From contig NC_049982.1 in assembly GCF_000003815.2 (NCBI RefSeq), forward strand, positions 29,931,981 through 29,995,980: DNA of 64,000 bases. The letters run 5' to 3'. The position numbers and the translations under genes were made by a program. The notes beneath the pieces were generated by a model that was not told the DNA's origin, ran no database searches, and worked only from the letters and a program-made list of their open reading frames with translations. This document shows, one piece after another, positions 31,901-39,648 of the stretch. Position 1 is the first letter of the stretch. Every line of letters begins with the position of its first letter. Origin of the DNA: Branchiostoma floridae (lineage: Eukaryota; Chordata; Leptocardii; Amphioxiformes; Branchiostomatidae).

Positions 31901-32963
31901 TGTGGCAGTGGTGCACACCCTGGTAAGTCTCACATCTTATCCATCTTGGTTCAATTCACAAAGTCATTTGTGCAATCTTTCAGTGAAATTAACAATGCAC
32001 ACTTTTTTCAATGGTTCGCTTGGACTTTAGTTTGGATACTTTAGTTTCTTGGTAAGGGCACCTAGGTCACATTTCAAAAAAGGGGCCTTGCTGGGCAGCT
32101 TTGGGGAGCGAAAAGAATGATATAACAGACATAAAAATACACAAAATGTAAAAAATAAGTGCATAGTTTGTGTATTTTTCTAGGTACGTAATTTGATTTC
32201 TTGTTTCTTAAAACATCCCGGCCGGGCCCCTGCTTGGAAATGTGACCTAAGCCTAAGCTATATACTTCCTCTGCTAAACAACAATAATTATATCAATATA
32301 CAAACAGTAGTTTAAACATTGGGGCTGTTTAAAGTTCAAGGTCTATTATTAGTTATTATTCATTCAGTCTTGCAATTTTCAGTGGGCAATATGAATTTAA
32401 TATGCATTATATATATTGTATATTATGATGTTAGTACTGAAAGTAAGAGAACAATCAATAATGGTCACAATGTCTTTTTGTTTACCTTTTTTGTCAAATT
32501 TACTAGCAGTTTTTTTCTTTGTCACGTACACACCCCAAATGAAATATGCATCCCCGATTTGTGGCGAGTCTTAGACAAAATCTGTCGAACTGAAAATTTA
32601 AGATAAAAGTTGATTATAGTTAAAGAATTCATCCCTTTTCCGCCAAGTTTGAACAATGTGTAGTCATACATCTTTCCTACAATGTACATTATCACCAACT
32701 TAATGCTTTAGCTGAGGACCTTTTCTTATTCATCCATATAATAACTAAATTAACATAGTTACCCTGACTTTGGCAACAACTATTGTAGCAACTTTGAAAT
32801 GTTGAAAAGTTTTAAAAGTGTGTACATTAACTGAGAACATACAGTAAGTATCATCACTGTCAGTTATGATTTCATAACAATTATTTATCCTCCAGGTGGA
32901 GGCGTGATGGGAGCGGCGGGAAAGAACGCTGCAACCGTGGCTCTCGCAGATCTCAGGAGATGA
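16903..32963 (+). CDS. PYROXD2: PYROXD2, FAD-dependent oxidoreductase domain protein
   Basis: Sixteen exons: 16903-17017, 17551-17570, 19851-19944, 20250-20323, 22164-22316, 23276-23429, 24227-24288, 24506-24603, 25817-25958, 26738-26878, 28179-28251, 29148-29307, 29911-30065, 30808-30914, 31458-31578 and 32896-32963. Phases agree throughout and the product is 578 residues, close to the vertebrate length. The N terminus is arginine-rich without acidic residues until about residue 26, like a mitochondrial presequence. The FAD-binding motif VGGGHNGLVA is at 36-45, split by a 20-nt exon. Other hallmarks are [59 protein letters not shown] and the C-terminal [20 protein letters not shown]. The family is a phytoene-desaturase-like FAD oxidoreductase, mitochondrial in vertebrates, with unclear substrate. 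Intron 7 is AT-AC, and exons 13 and 15 are followed by tandem copies of their own 3' ends. Confidence 0.93.
17551..17570 (+). other. PYROXD2: 20-nt microexon of PYROXD2
   Basis: The exon sits between TTTGTTGCAG and GTAAGT and supplies two bases plus six codons (HNGLVA) of the FAD-binding glycine motif. Without it the motif and frame are lost, so the exon must be constitutive. Confidence 0.9.
18028..18060 (-). ncRNA. Hammerhead ribozyme core (sense copy)
   Basis: On the minus strand the segment reads CTGATGA, then a perfect hairpin GGTGTC-TGACA-GACACC, then GAAACGTC. CUGANGA plus stem II plus GAAA is the conserved hammerhead core, and such motifs are known in terminal repeats of Penelope-like elements. 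It lies 17 bp downstream of the retroelement ORF stop. Confidence 0.75.
18077..19570 (-). CDS. Penelope-like polyprotein: RT plus GIY-YIG endonuclease
   Basis: A 497-residue open frame without internal stops. The reverse transcriptase part shows HDVVSLFTN (about 61-69, catalytic Asp), [21 protein letters not shown] (about 125-145) and KRYVDDIM (YVDD at 164-167). A basic lysine-rich linker follows at about 296-313, then a GIY-YIG endonuclease signature, VYKIPC...[18 protein letters not shown] (about 366-394). RT plus C-terminal GIY-YIG defines Penelope-like elements. The first roughly 20 residues read through the inverted terminal copy and are not native; the upstream N-terminal part of RT is lost, so the element is probably inactive. 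The long intact frame argues for fairly recent insertion. Confidence 0.9.
   Translation of the reverse strand: MALQQQECHPRRGSACIPPRPFWPLLAPLVGKTEHHIKNSKHLAEEMASIIVEEGEMFVSHDVVSLFTNTPVPETLNIIKDRLLADTDLKNRTKLQVEDIMELLTFIVTTTYFSFRGNIYQQRFGTAMGSPVSPVLANLFMEWLERQAMATAPVNCRPKLWKRYVDDIMEIIRQGTQHELTDHLNSIDPTGSIKFTHEEEDQGTLPFLDTLLVRREDGTVKLLVYRKKTHTDQYLDFNSHHPLHQKLGVIRTLMDRSKTVVTEETDRQQEVKHIKQALSLCGYPDWTFKRVQHQSNKPKPKKEKKKEEQKSKGMIIIPYVKGITETLERIFRKHAIATAVKPKTTLRNLLVHPKDRLEDSSKTDCVYKIPCKSCDKVYIGETGRTFYTRLEEHKKEAQNSKGSAYTRSQKKAAEQTENKSAVTDHIHRNNCVIDWEGARVIDREENRRTRWIKEAVWIRKSVPVMNRDEGGYKLSHVWDGILAAATPPTSAISSSKK
19619..19651 (+). ncRNA. Hammerhead ribozyme core (inverted copy)
   Basis: CTGATGA (19619-19625), a 6-bp stem with 5-nt loop, then GAAACGTC (19644-19651), identical to the core at 18028-18060 but on the opposite strand. 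This copy would be transcribed in the PYROXD2 pre-mRNA sense. Confidence 0.75.
20485..20645. mobile_element. hAT-like MITE, TAATCTCCAAGCAGATC family
   Basis: Left end TAATCTCCAAGCAGATCTAT and right end ATAGATCTGCTTTGGGATTA are inverted. GGCAAGGCAGTATCCAA pairs with TTGGATACCACTTTGCC. It resembles the shorter elements at 25978-26123 and 61270-61417. Confidence 0.75.
20661..20764. mobile_element. Short foldback element, CCTAGCCTCTGTATCCAGCCG
   Basis: About 45-bp arms: CCTAGCCT..GTATCCAGCCGTA on the left and TACGGCTGGATACCAGGCTAGG on the right, with AGCTCCC and GGGAGCT near the centre. It is entirely hairpin-forming and non-coding. Confidence 0.75.
20790..21853. mobile_element. 1.06-kb dispersed repeat with ACCTCCATGA termini
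   Basis: It starts ATTACCTCCATGA..TCATGGAGGTTA with a (GTCT)n run, then AACTCAAGAACGGCTGGATGG, and ends near ATTCATGGAGGTATGAGG. Two imperfect internal copies of an AACTCAAGAAGGGAACAACGG-type segment (20875, 21150, 21440) give a tandem substructure. Pieces with the same terminal motif occur at 40254-40287 and about 45115-45420. No ORF. Confidence 0.65.
22320..22355. repeat. (TTTG)n simple repeat
   Basis: GTTTGTTTGTTTATTTGTTTGCTTG directly after the exon 5 donor of PYROXD2; the donor GAG/GTTTGT is embedded in the repeat. Confidence 0.8.
22843..23235. mobile_element. Composite TIR repeat (TATGTCATACC family), copy 1
   Basis: TATGTCATACCTGTGA at the left is mirrored by GGTGGGTATGACATAAATA about 255 bp later. 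A CCTCGGTCCC..CGGGT palindromic block ending GGAATACATTGTGTTGTATT is appended. The same two-part arrangement is found at 23462-23833 and 35029-35447. Confidence 0.75.
23462..23833. mobile_element. Composite TIR repeat (TATGTCATACC family), copy 2
   Basis: Begins TTATGTCATACCTGTGACCC and has the GGTGGGTATGACATAAATAA inverted end. The distal block is bounded by ATACAACACGGTGTATACCG and CGGAATACACCGTGTTGTAT, itself a TIR pair, suggesting a second element nested beside the first. It starts 32 bp after the PYROXD2 exon 6 donor. Confidence 0.8.
24289..24505 (+). other. PYROXD2: AT-AC intron in PYROXD2 (intron 7)
   Basis: The intron begins ATAAGT after AAT AAG and ends in a pyrimidine-rich TTTCCCCCCTCAC before ATG TTG GAT AAG. 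Joining in phase 0 gives [15 protein letters not shown], exactly the expected PYROXD2 run. No GT-AG alternative nearby keeps the frame. The donor resembles U2-type AT-AC introns (ATAAGT), not the U12 form ATATCC, and no TCCTTAAC branch motif is seen. Confidence 0.75.
24657..24999. mobile_element. Non-autonomous hAT element, TSD ATACATGG
   Basis: The 8-bp ATACATGG occurs at 24649-24656 and 25000-25007. Terminal inverted repeats CACTGGGCTCTAGCCAGC and GCTGGCTAGAGCCCTG lie inside. Interior carries TTTTTTTCCGTCA repeats and no ORF. Confidence 0.9.
25978..26123. mobile_element. 146-bp hAT-like MITE, TSD ATCTTAGC
   Basis: Target duplication ATCTTAGC at 25970-25977 and 26124-26131. Ends TAATCTCCAACCAGATC and GATCTGCTTGGAGATTA are inverted. 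The duplication begins 12 bp after the exon 9 donor of PYROXD2. Confidence 0.9.
26409..26588. mobile_element. MITE with GTTCACC termini, copy 2
   Basis: Left GGTTCACCTATATCTGTGGG and right CCCCACAGATAAAGGTGAAC are inverted. The centre shares TTTTCATGATATTGCAGTT with the element at 11517-11722. Confidence 0.7.
27535..27967. mobile_element. Non-autonomous hAT element, TSD GTGACCAC
   Basis: GTGACCAC flanks both sides (27527-27534, 27968-27975). TIRs are TAGGGCTGGGTATCGGTAC and GTACCGGTACCCAGCCCTA. Interior is rich in GGACC/GGTCC inverted motifs, with no ORF. Confidence 0.9.
28355..28842. repeat. 17-19-bp minisatellite, GGTATGGACACTACAGGG
   Basis: More than 20 tandem units of ATGGACACTACAGGGG with one or two extra G and with TACGG/TACAG variants; sparser degenerate units continue to about 29020. 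All frames are open, giving artefactual GYGHYR- or MDTTG-type proteins. It lies in PYROXD2 intron 11. Confidence 0.95.
30066..30555 (+). repeat. Tandem copies of PYROXD2 exon 13 3' end plus donor
   Basis: Six extra 79-86-bp units follow exon 13. Each contains CCGTACTACAGGAAG, GAGTGGGACGAT and GAACGAGTACGCTGACAGAG, followed by GTAAGG (last copy GTATAG). Donor positions are 30066, 30147, 30226, 30305, 30386, 30472 and 30553. The first 81-bp unit preserves the reading frame (27 codons) while the 79-bp units break it. Confidence 0.9.
31579..31925 (+). repeat. Tandem copies of PYROXD2 exon 15 3' end plus donor
   Basis: Four extra units, exactly 86 bp apart, repeat the exon segment TGTCCCATCAAGGG to GTGCACACCCTG and the donor (GTAAGT, once GTTAGT). 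Donors are at 31579, 31665, 31751, 31837 and 31923. 86 is not a multiple of three, so inclusion by donor shift would break the frame. Confidence 0.9.
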
Positions 32964-33377
32964 AGTCAACTGTCGTTTCATAGATAACAATGATAACTAA
33001 TATCATAATACAATATTCATGCAATCATATTTTACTAACAGTGGGAAAGAAATTACCTTACGAAGGGCTATCATCCTAGTTAACTTGATTGAATTATTTT
33101 ATGTTGATTTAAACCTTCAAATGTATACTGATATTAATATTTCAAGCTAATAGCATGACTAGATATTTTATCCATTGTTTTAACATAATTAGATATGAAG
33201 GACAATGTGGAATGGACTAGTGCAATTGTACTCGACACAAGTTCAGACTTTGGAGGAAAATTTTAATCTCTTCATTTTGTAACTGTACATTGTAGATCCA
33301 TTAATATTTTTATCATATACGCATTGTGTATAAAAATGTATGGTTCAGATTGTGTGTGGGAAATGAACAGACTTGTC

Positions 33378-33383
33378 AATAAA
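33378..33383 (+). terminator. Candidate polyadenylation signal of PYROXD2
   Basis: AATAAA about 415 bp after the stop codon at 32961-32963, in AT-rich 3' flanking sequence. Plausible but unproven. Confidence 0.4.
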
Positions 33384-33544
33384 TCATATCATTCAACTTC
33401 TCAAATAGAAAAAAAATATGCATACGACACTTTGGATCTCTGGGTAACCTTAGATTTCACAGATAACAGATTTAATAGACAAAAAAACAGGTTTTCTCTC
33501 GTTTTGTGTATTTTGTTATCTCTTAAATGGTACTTTTACATCTT

Positions 33545-33740
33545 TCTTCAGTAGTCTGCTGACTTACCAAATTTGAATTATACTATAAAATGCAGATTTG
33601 GTACGTTAGCAGACTCCTTTGGGGCAAAGTACAAATTATATAGTAATTATAACAGTAGTCTGCTATCGTACCAAATCTGCATTATACTATATTGCAAATT
33701 TGGTACGTTACCAGACTACTGTTATAATTACAGTCTAATT
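33545..33740. mobile_element. Double foldback element, CAGTAGTCTG termini
   Basis: CAGTAGTCTGCT..ACCAAATTTG (33549) pairs with GATTTGGTACGTTAGCAGACT (about 33594-33614). The same structure is repeated at about 33645-33735 with AACAGTAGTCTGC and CAGACTACTGTTATAATTA. Two adjacent hairpins of one family; no ORF. Confidence 0.7.
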
Positions 33741-34046
33741 TGTAGTTGGCCCAAAAGGAATTAAGTTGTAAGACCTGTTAATTGTTCTACTCAAAGCAAA
33801 CCTCCTTGCTCAAAGCGACTTGGCTGACAGTGTGTTCTGTCCAGTTTTCTCAGAAAAAAAGGTACGCAGAATTCCATTTTTACTCCGCAAAAATTTAAGA
33901 TCGTGCCTAATATGTTGCCATGAAACGCATGATATATATATATATATATTGTATTACTGATGAATTTAATACTACTAGCTCTTTTCTGTGTGTGTGTATG
34001 TGCTTTATAGAAATCGATGGTGGGCGGTGTCTAACGTATCTTAAGC

Positions 34047-34306
34047 TAAGGGCACAATCCGCCGTACGTGCAATTTGTCCGTACTTTTTATTGGGAGGCC
34101 ACGTCCGCCACTGGCACGTAATCCGCAGCCAGCTGATGGCACTCAAAGTTTTGCCTGCACGTAAAGTTCTACGGCGTGTCTGCGTGCTCCAAAATCCGTC
34201 GGATTCCGTACGAGTTCGTACGGAGGCGGTACTTACTACTTACGGATCCCAAAAGATTGCCCTCGTAGACAGCACGTATTTGCACGTACTGCGGATTGTG
34301 CCCTTA
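34047..34306. mobile_element. 260-bp TIR element, TAAGGGCACAATCCGC
   Basis: Left end TAAGGGCACAATCCGCCGTA and right end TACTGCGGATTGTGCCCTTA are inverted; CGTACG and CCGTACGAGTTCGTACGG palindromes fill the centre. Non-coding. Confidence 0.85.
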
Positions 34307-34734
34307 ACTTTAGCAAAAATAATGTCAAGATTATTTGCCACCCCCAAGAATAAGTCTGCTTTTAGTAGGCGCATGGTTTGAATGTTTAAAAGAATCGCAA
34401 TCACCAAATGGCGCAAATGGATGCATCTACATTTTTTACGCTAAGTTTCTTAAGAGAAAACTCTTTTATCTCTTCAATTTACTTTTCATGCATTCTCAAA
34501 TATTGTACATTTTGTATTTAATTCAGTGGCAACACTGTAATTTCTAATAACCTCATCTGGGCTTTATGCGCAGACTCGTCACTCTAGATCTTCAGTGTGA
34601 CAGCAAGAAAAAATTGGTACAACCTGACCATTTTTCCGTCAATGAAGTGTCTAATCAAATATTACTAAACTTCTTCATCAAAAATACAATTCCCATGAAT
34701 AAAGTTTTTTTTTTAAATTTCAAGCCAACCCAAG

Positions 34735-37700
34735 ATGTCTTCAAAAGAAGTAGAAACACAGATGTTTGACGACCATTGCAAAAGTGCCCGAGAATACCTG
34801 GAATTCAATTGGCCTGACGTGATGGCAATAGACGACGTGGATGAGGGAGCGGCTATGCCATGGATCATGGATCAGTTTCATCGGACCTTTACCGAAGGTG
34901 CTTTGGTCTAGGATAATTCTTTGTTAATGTTTTAGTTCTTCTCTAATGTCATATCTTACTTTGTCAAACCAAAAAGTACCTGGGCCACGATAACGTTCGA
35001 TACAGGTGTTCCGGACCGTGTGTTAAAAAGCCTTATGTCATACCTGTGACGCGAAAACGTTCGATACGGGTGCTCCGGACCGGGCCGTACGTTTCCGTAT
35101 CGCACAGGTTCGAAAGGCGTGTCACACAGGCTCCATTCGAATAAATCGAACTGTTTCGAGCGGCACGGTTGGCAATTCGAATACCTGATTCGGACGTTGG
35201 AACATTGCTATTGCAACACTCATTGTTCGAGGGCACCAAATTTTTTCAACTTCTGGCGCATTTCGCATCAAAACATTGTTTTTCTCAGGTGGGTATGACA
35301 TAAATAAAATACAACACGGTGTATTCCGCCTCACCCTCGGTCTCGGCCCTCCCGCGGGTCGGATCACCCTCCGGCCGTCGGGCGATCCGACCCGCGGTCG
35401 GGCTGATACCTTGGGCGATACGGAATACACCGTGTTGTATTCTATATGTACCACACCGGCTTCGAAGTTTTGTCGAAGGCTTCCATCCAATATTTCGAAC
35501 ATACTCTGCGCACGCCAGTGCTGCGCGGCCGAAAACTCGAATACCTGACTCGGACATTGGAACATTGCTTTTGTAACAATGTTTATTCGAGGCCACAAAA
35601 TCTCCTAAACTTCTGACGCATTTCGCATCGAAACATGTATTTTCTCAGGTGGGTATGACATAAATTCGGACGATCCAACCCGCGGTCGGGCTGGTACACC
35701 GTGTTGTATTCTATATTTTCATACAAACCGCTTTTTTCCCTATTTCCGTATTCGGCACGTCCTTTTCCATTTATTCATCATTTGATCATTGTTCTGACAT
35801 TTTTTTACCTTTCTATTTGTTGTTGTTGATGTTGTTGTAGACAGAGACTTTGGTGAAAGACTGTTGGACGTTGGAACAGGCCCGACAATTTACCAGCTGA
35901 TAAGCGCCAGCCGAGTTTTACCACATATCGTCTGCTCGGACATTCATCAGGTTCATCCCTTTATACTGTACATGCATTTAAATTCGCAGGGATTTAATTT
36001 CGCGGTAGCGGGAAAAAGGACTTTTCGCGGTGGTTTTAAGTTCGCGGTAACACCGTAGACTACAGTCTAATACCCTAATAGAAAAATGTTCGCGGTGGAT
36101 TTAATTTTGCGGTGAAGTGGTCAACGCGAAAACCGCGAACATTAATCCACCGCGAACATTTCTGCATTTACAGTACTCCCTTCCACTGGGACGGCGCTCC
36201 CACTGCGCTCTCTCTGCAACCTAAAATTTAACAGATCGCTCAACGAAAAATTGTATAGAAAAGAAACGAATCTTTTTACATTTTGTGTGTTTTGTTGTTT
36301 CCTCAGTCACACTTTAACGCTTTGTATGATATACCCAGTGTGAAAGCGAAGGTTAAACATATCCTATTTATAACGCAGGGAGAGCGCAGCGCGATCGCCG
36401 CCCAGTGGAAAGAGGGCTAAGTCTAAGGCCATTTTGATGTTATTCTATGGATGATATCCGCACGAGCATCAATTTTTGGCCGTTATATCAATGTTATCGA
36501 CTATACTGTAAATCTTTTAAGAAAAACATCCTCAAAAATGAGCAAATATGACACAGATTAAAAAAAAAATTAAACGTTTAATGTTATAGGACGGGAACGT
36601 AAATTACAAGGTGAAAGAAGATCTACATGCTTTTTAAGATCTACATGCTTTTGCAACAGTTTTGAGGTTTTTAAAGGATGTCCTCCATTTAATCATATCA
36701 AAATGGCCTAATAATCTATTATAAGACATTGGCATCTGTAAATTTATCCCTCAATGTACCTATATTTTCACTGACATATTTTTCTGACTTTTACATCCTT
36801 AGTACAAATGGATTTCAATTGGGCCATTTAGAAATTTAGATAAAGTTTCCAATTGTCTCTGTTATATCAAGGAGTGTAGCTGGTATTTTGCGTATTTTGA
36901 ACTAAATAGGGTGTTTCTCAAATCACTACAGATCTTTGTGATACATTTTCATGTTAGATCCATGATGGCCATGAGGTGCTCCGCTTCAATGGCTATTGTC
37001 TCATGAACACATTCGAAGGAAGATATTTATATAATATCTATTGTTGCACACATTTTTTTGTTTGAATAAACAAACAAGCATACATACATACATACATACA
37101 TACATACATACATAGAAGACACAAGCATAAAGGTTTCAGTGCAGAGCCCGGTGCACTGCAGAAAGCTGCCAACTTGACCTATGTTGCACAATCCAACCTA
37201 CTAGATATGCCAAAAAGCAGTTACTCAAGCAACTGGATATGATTTTGGAAACGGTCAGACGTTTCAACTGACATCCACTAATTTTCGTCAGTGACTTGGA
37301 GTGATCTGGAAGAAACAGGTCTTTTATACCCTAACTATTAATGATGACAATTTTAGATGTCCAATAGGAAATGTTGTATTATAAGACATTTTTAGGCTGA
37401 AGAAAATTTGGATTCCAATAGAAAACAGTTGCTAGTAGAAACGTCTGACCGTTTCCAAAATCATATCCAGTTGCTTTTATTATCAGTAACTGCTTTTTGG
37501 CATATCTTATTACCTGGATGTCTAACCTACATCGACGTACACCTACCAGATATCACGAAGATCTATCCACGGAAGTTATGCCGTTCACATCAACATGACT
37601 CAACAACGACACCATCAAACTGGAACGTTAACTACTCTACGTTTTCCATTTCTTGTATGATGATACAAAATTCTACATAATTGAAGTCCTACAGAATTTG

Positions 37701-39648
37701 TGATTCGTAAGTGATTCGTGTAAGTCATTTTATAATGGGTAAAAAAGCTGACCATTTGATTCAATGATCAACTACGTATTAATCGGCAGGTTTTATTAGA
37801 AAATGCCAAATCCCTTTATAATAAGAAAATTCTTAATAGCAAATTTATACATCTTAAGGGAGCCCTGGAGGAGGTTAGAAAATGGAAGAATGGAGATGCA
37901 GGCGCTTTTGACTGGAGCTCTGCAATGCAACATGTCTCTGGATTGGAGGGCACAGGGTAGGGGGGCTGTGGCATGGATGAACCCTGTCCAGAGGGGTGTG
38001 GTGTGTGTGTGTGGGGGGGGGGGGGCTTGGTGTTAAAAGCGCCTGCGCCAAATTTGACATCGTATAGCTTCCAAACGGCTTGTGCTAGAACAACCCAACT
38101 TGGTGACTTTTCCTAGAATATCGTTGGCAACAATTTACAAGAGATAGTGCAAGTTTATTTTTCTTGTTGCCATGGCAACGGGTTCCTGAAAGGCATATTA
38201 CGTCATATTGAGTCAGAACGATATAAAAAATTCAGTAATTATAAAACTTGACGAGCATATCACCCTTTGCAAATTTGGTGATCTTACAGTAAGCTGTTTA
38301 CGAAGAAGGAGGGGGGGGGGCGAATGAGATCTCCACCTCCCCACCCACCCCGACCAGGGAATGCCAAAAAAAATCAGGGTTTGGATAGGGTTTAAAGATC
38401 CCCGATTAAAAAATGAATTTATATCTTGCATACATACATACATACGAACCTTATCCAGTTGCTTGAGTAAGTAAACTTTTTGGTGTATTCTATTACCTGG
38501 ATGTCTAACCTACATCGACGTACATTGTGCTACATTGTGTACTTTGTACAATTTTTTTGTTGGATATTACACTTACACTAGTTCAATAACAACTTACAAG
38601 TTGCCCGATTCTGTTTCTCTGTCCAAGATGGGAAGAACGCCAAGATCAACTGAGACGTGCCATCAAGGACACAGTGTTCTGTGACGTGCATAATGAGAAC
38701 CCTCTACATCCGGCTGTGTTCCGTCCGTTTGATACCATTATCTCGACGTACTGCCTGGAGGGAGCATGTTTCAACAAGGGGAGGTAAACGTACTTTCACG
38801 TCGTTCTTGATCAAATTTGAATCAGGTAACTCAAGATATACTTGAATAGATTGTATAGACATTGACCGGTGAATAATTCGTAATGGTACATTAAAGTTCA
38901 CCCTATCTAGACCGGGCTTTTTCGGGATTCCTGGGGCCGGGGGGTGCTCTTTTGACCCCCCCCCCCCCTCCTCACCCACCTTCGTAATGTCAAAACGGCG
39001 TGGTTAACGATCACCAAATTTGGACGGGATGATGTACTGGCAAAGTTTTTCTGTAATTTTGGTATCGTCATGACGTAGTATGACGTATTCACGACGTCAT
39101 AATGTCATATTTTGGGCTAAAACCGTCTAAATATGGAATTTCCGCTATAATTAAAGGTATTTAACAAAACGATGACTATAAAGGGTACGCACCCCTACTA
39201 GTAAAATGTGATCATTTTGCAAAGGACTGGGGTCTTAGAACTTAAGTTGACTCTAGTAAGTTAAATGATACATATCGATTTGAAATACGGTCACAGCTTA
39301 CCTTTGAATTTGCGTTGTTTAAGGTCGACCTACAAAAAAGCCGTGAAGAACGTTTGCTCCCTACTGAAGCCAGATGGCTACATCATCTTACTGTCCTACA
39401 TCGGGGTTACCTACTATCTCAAAGACGGTAAAAAGGACCCGGATAATCTTCGCCTCGACACAGACTTCGTCTTGAAGAATCTATCTGAAGCAGGCATCAC
39501 GGTTCTGGAGGCGTCTGAATTTAAAACTCCTGACAGGGAGGCATGCAGTTATAGCGATGTAAAGAGTATCCTGTACGTAGTGGGCAAGAAGTATTTAAAA
39601 GGAGACTACCTACGTCTCCTGAGCGAGAACAACGATCATTGTGTTTGA
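34735..39648 (+). CDS. SAM-dependent methyltransferase, NNMT/PNMT/TEMT family
   Basis: Five exons: 34735-34897, 35841-35950, 37859-37956, 38628-38783 and 39324-39648, with compatible phases (1, 0, 2, 2) and 283 residues. The N-terminal segment FDDHCKSAREYLEFNW matches the start of the family. The SAM-binding motif LLDVGTGPTIYQL is at about 62-74 and the acidic end of strand 2 (CSDIHQ) at about 86-91. Next come the family-typical GAFDW motif (about 106-110), the EGACF segment replacing LDAAC, and SLLKPDGYIILLSYIGVTYY. Relatives methylate nicotinamide, amines or thioethers; which substrate applies cannot be told. The ATG is chosen because it opens the conserved block. The exon 2 donor (CAG/GTTCAT) is weak. 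Introns 2 and 3 begin with MITEs only 13-24 bp after the donors. Confidence 0.88.
35029..35447. mobile_element. Composite TIR repeat (TATGTCATACC family), copy 3
   Basis: TTATGTCATACCTGTGACGC begins the element and GTGGGTATGACATAAATAAA closes the first part. The palindromic block ATACAACACGGTGTATTCCG to CGGAATACACCGTGTTGTAT follows. A further rearranged piece with TCGAATACCTGACTCGGAC and GGTATGACATAAATTCGG extends to about 35717. Confidence 0.8.
35964..36175. mobile_element. MITE, ACTGTAAATGCA family, copy 2
   Basis: Ends TACTGTACATGCATTTAAAT and TTCTGCATTTACAGTA with GCGGTGG and CCACCGCGAAC motifs inside, inverted relative to the copy at 6451-6660. It starts 13 bp after the methyltransferase exon 2 donor. 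Confidence 0.8.
37080..37113. repeat. (ATAC)n microsatellite
   Basis: About eight uninterrupted ATAC/CATA units in methyltransferase intron 2. Confidence 0.95.
37195..37540. mobile_element. Penelope-type terminal repeats, two inverted copies
   Basis: 37200-37320 reads, on the minus strand, CTGACGA, a 19-bp spacer, then GAAACGTC and CCGTTTCCAAAATCATATCC; the core is 37258-37291. 37435-37540 carries GAAACGTCTGACCGTTTCC and CCAGTTGC in the plus orientation but lacks CTGACGA. A further piece is at about 38446-38530. They match the fragment at 13480-13615. No coding region remains. Confidence 0.55.
37980..38393. mobile_element. Short relative of the G-tract TIR family
   Basis: Starts AACCCTGTCCAGAGG and ends GGTTTGGATAGGGTTT, with a G10 tract near the left end, a G-rich run near 38308-38320, and ACTTGGTGACTTTTCC as in the 0.94-kb family. 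Begins 24 bp after the methyltransferase exon 3 donor. A partial relative (CCCTATCTAGACCGGGC) is at about 38900-39120. Confidence 0.65.
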
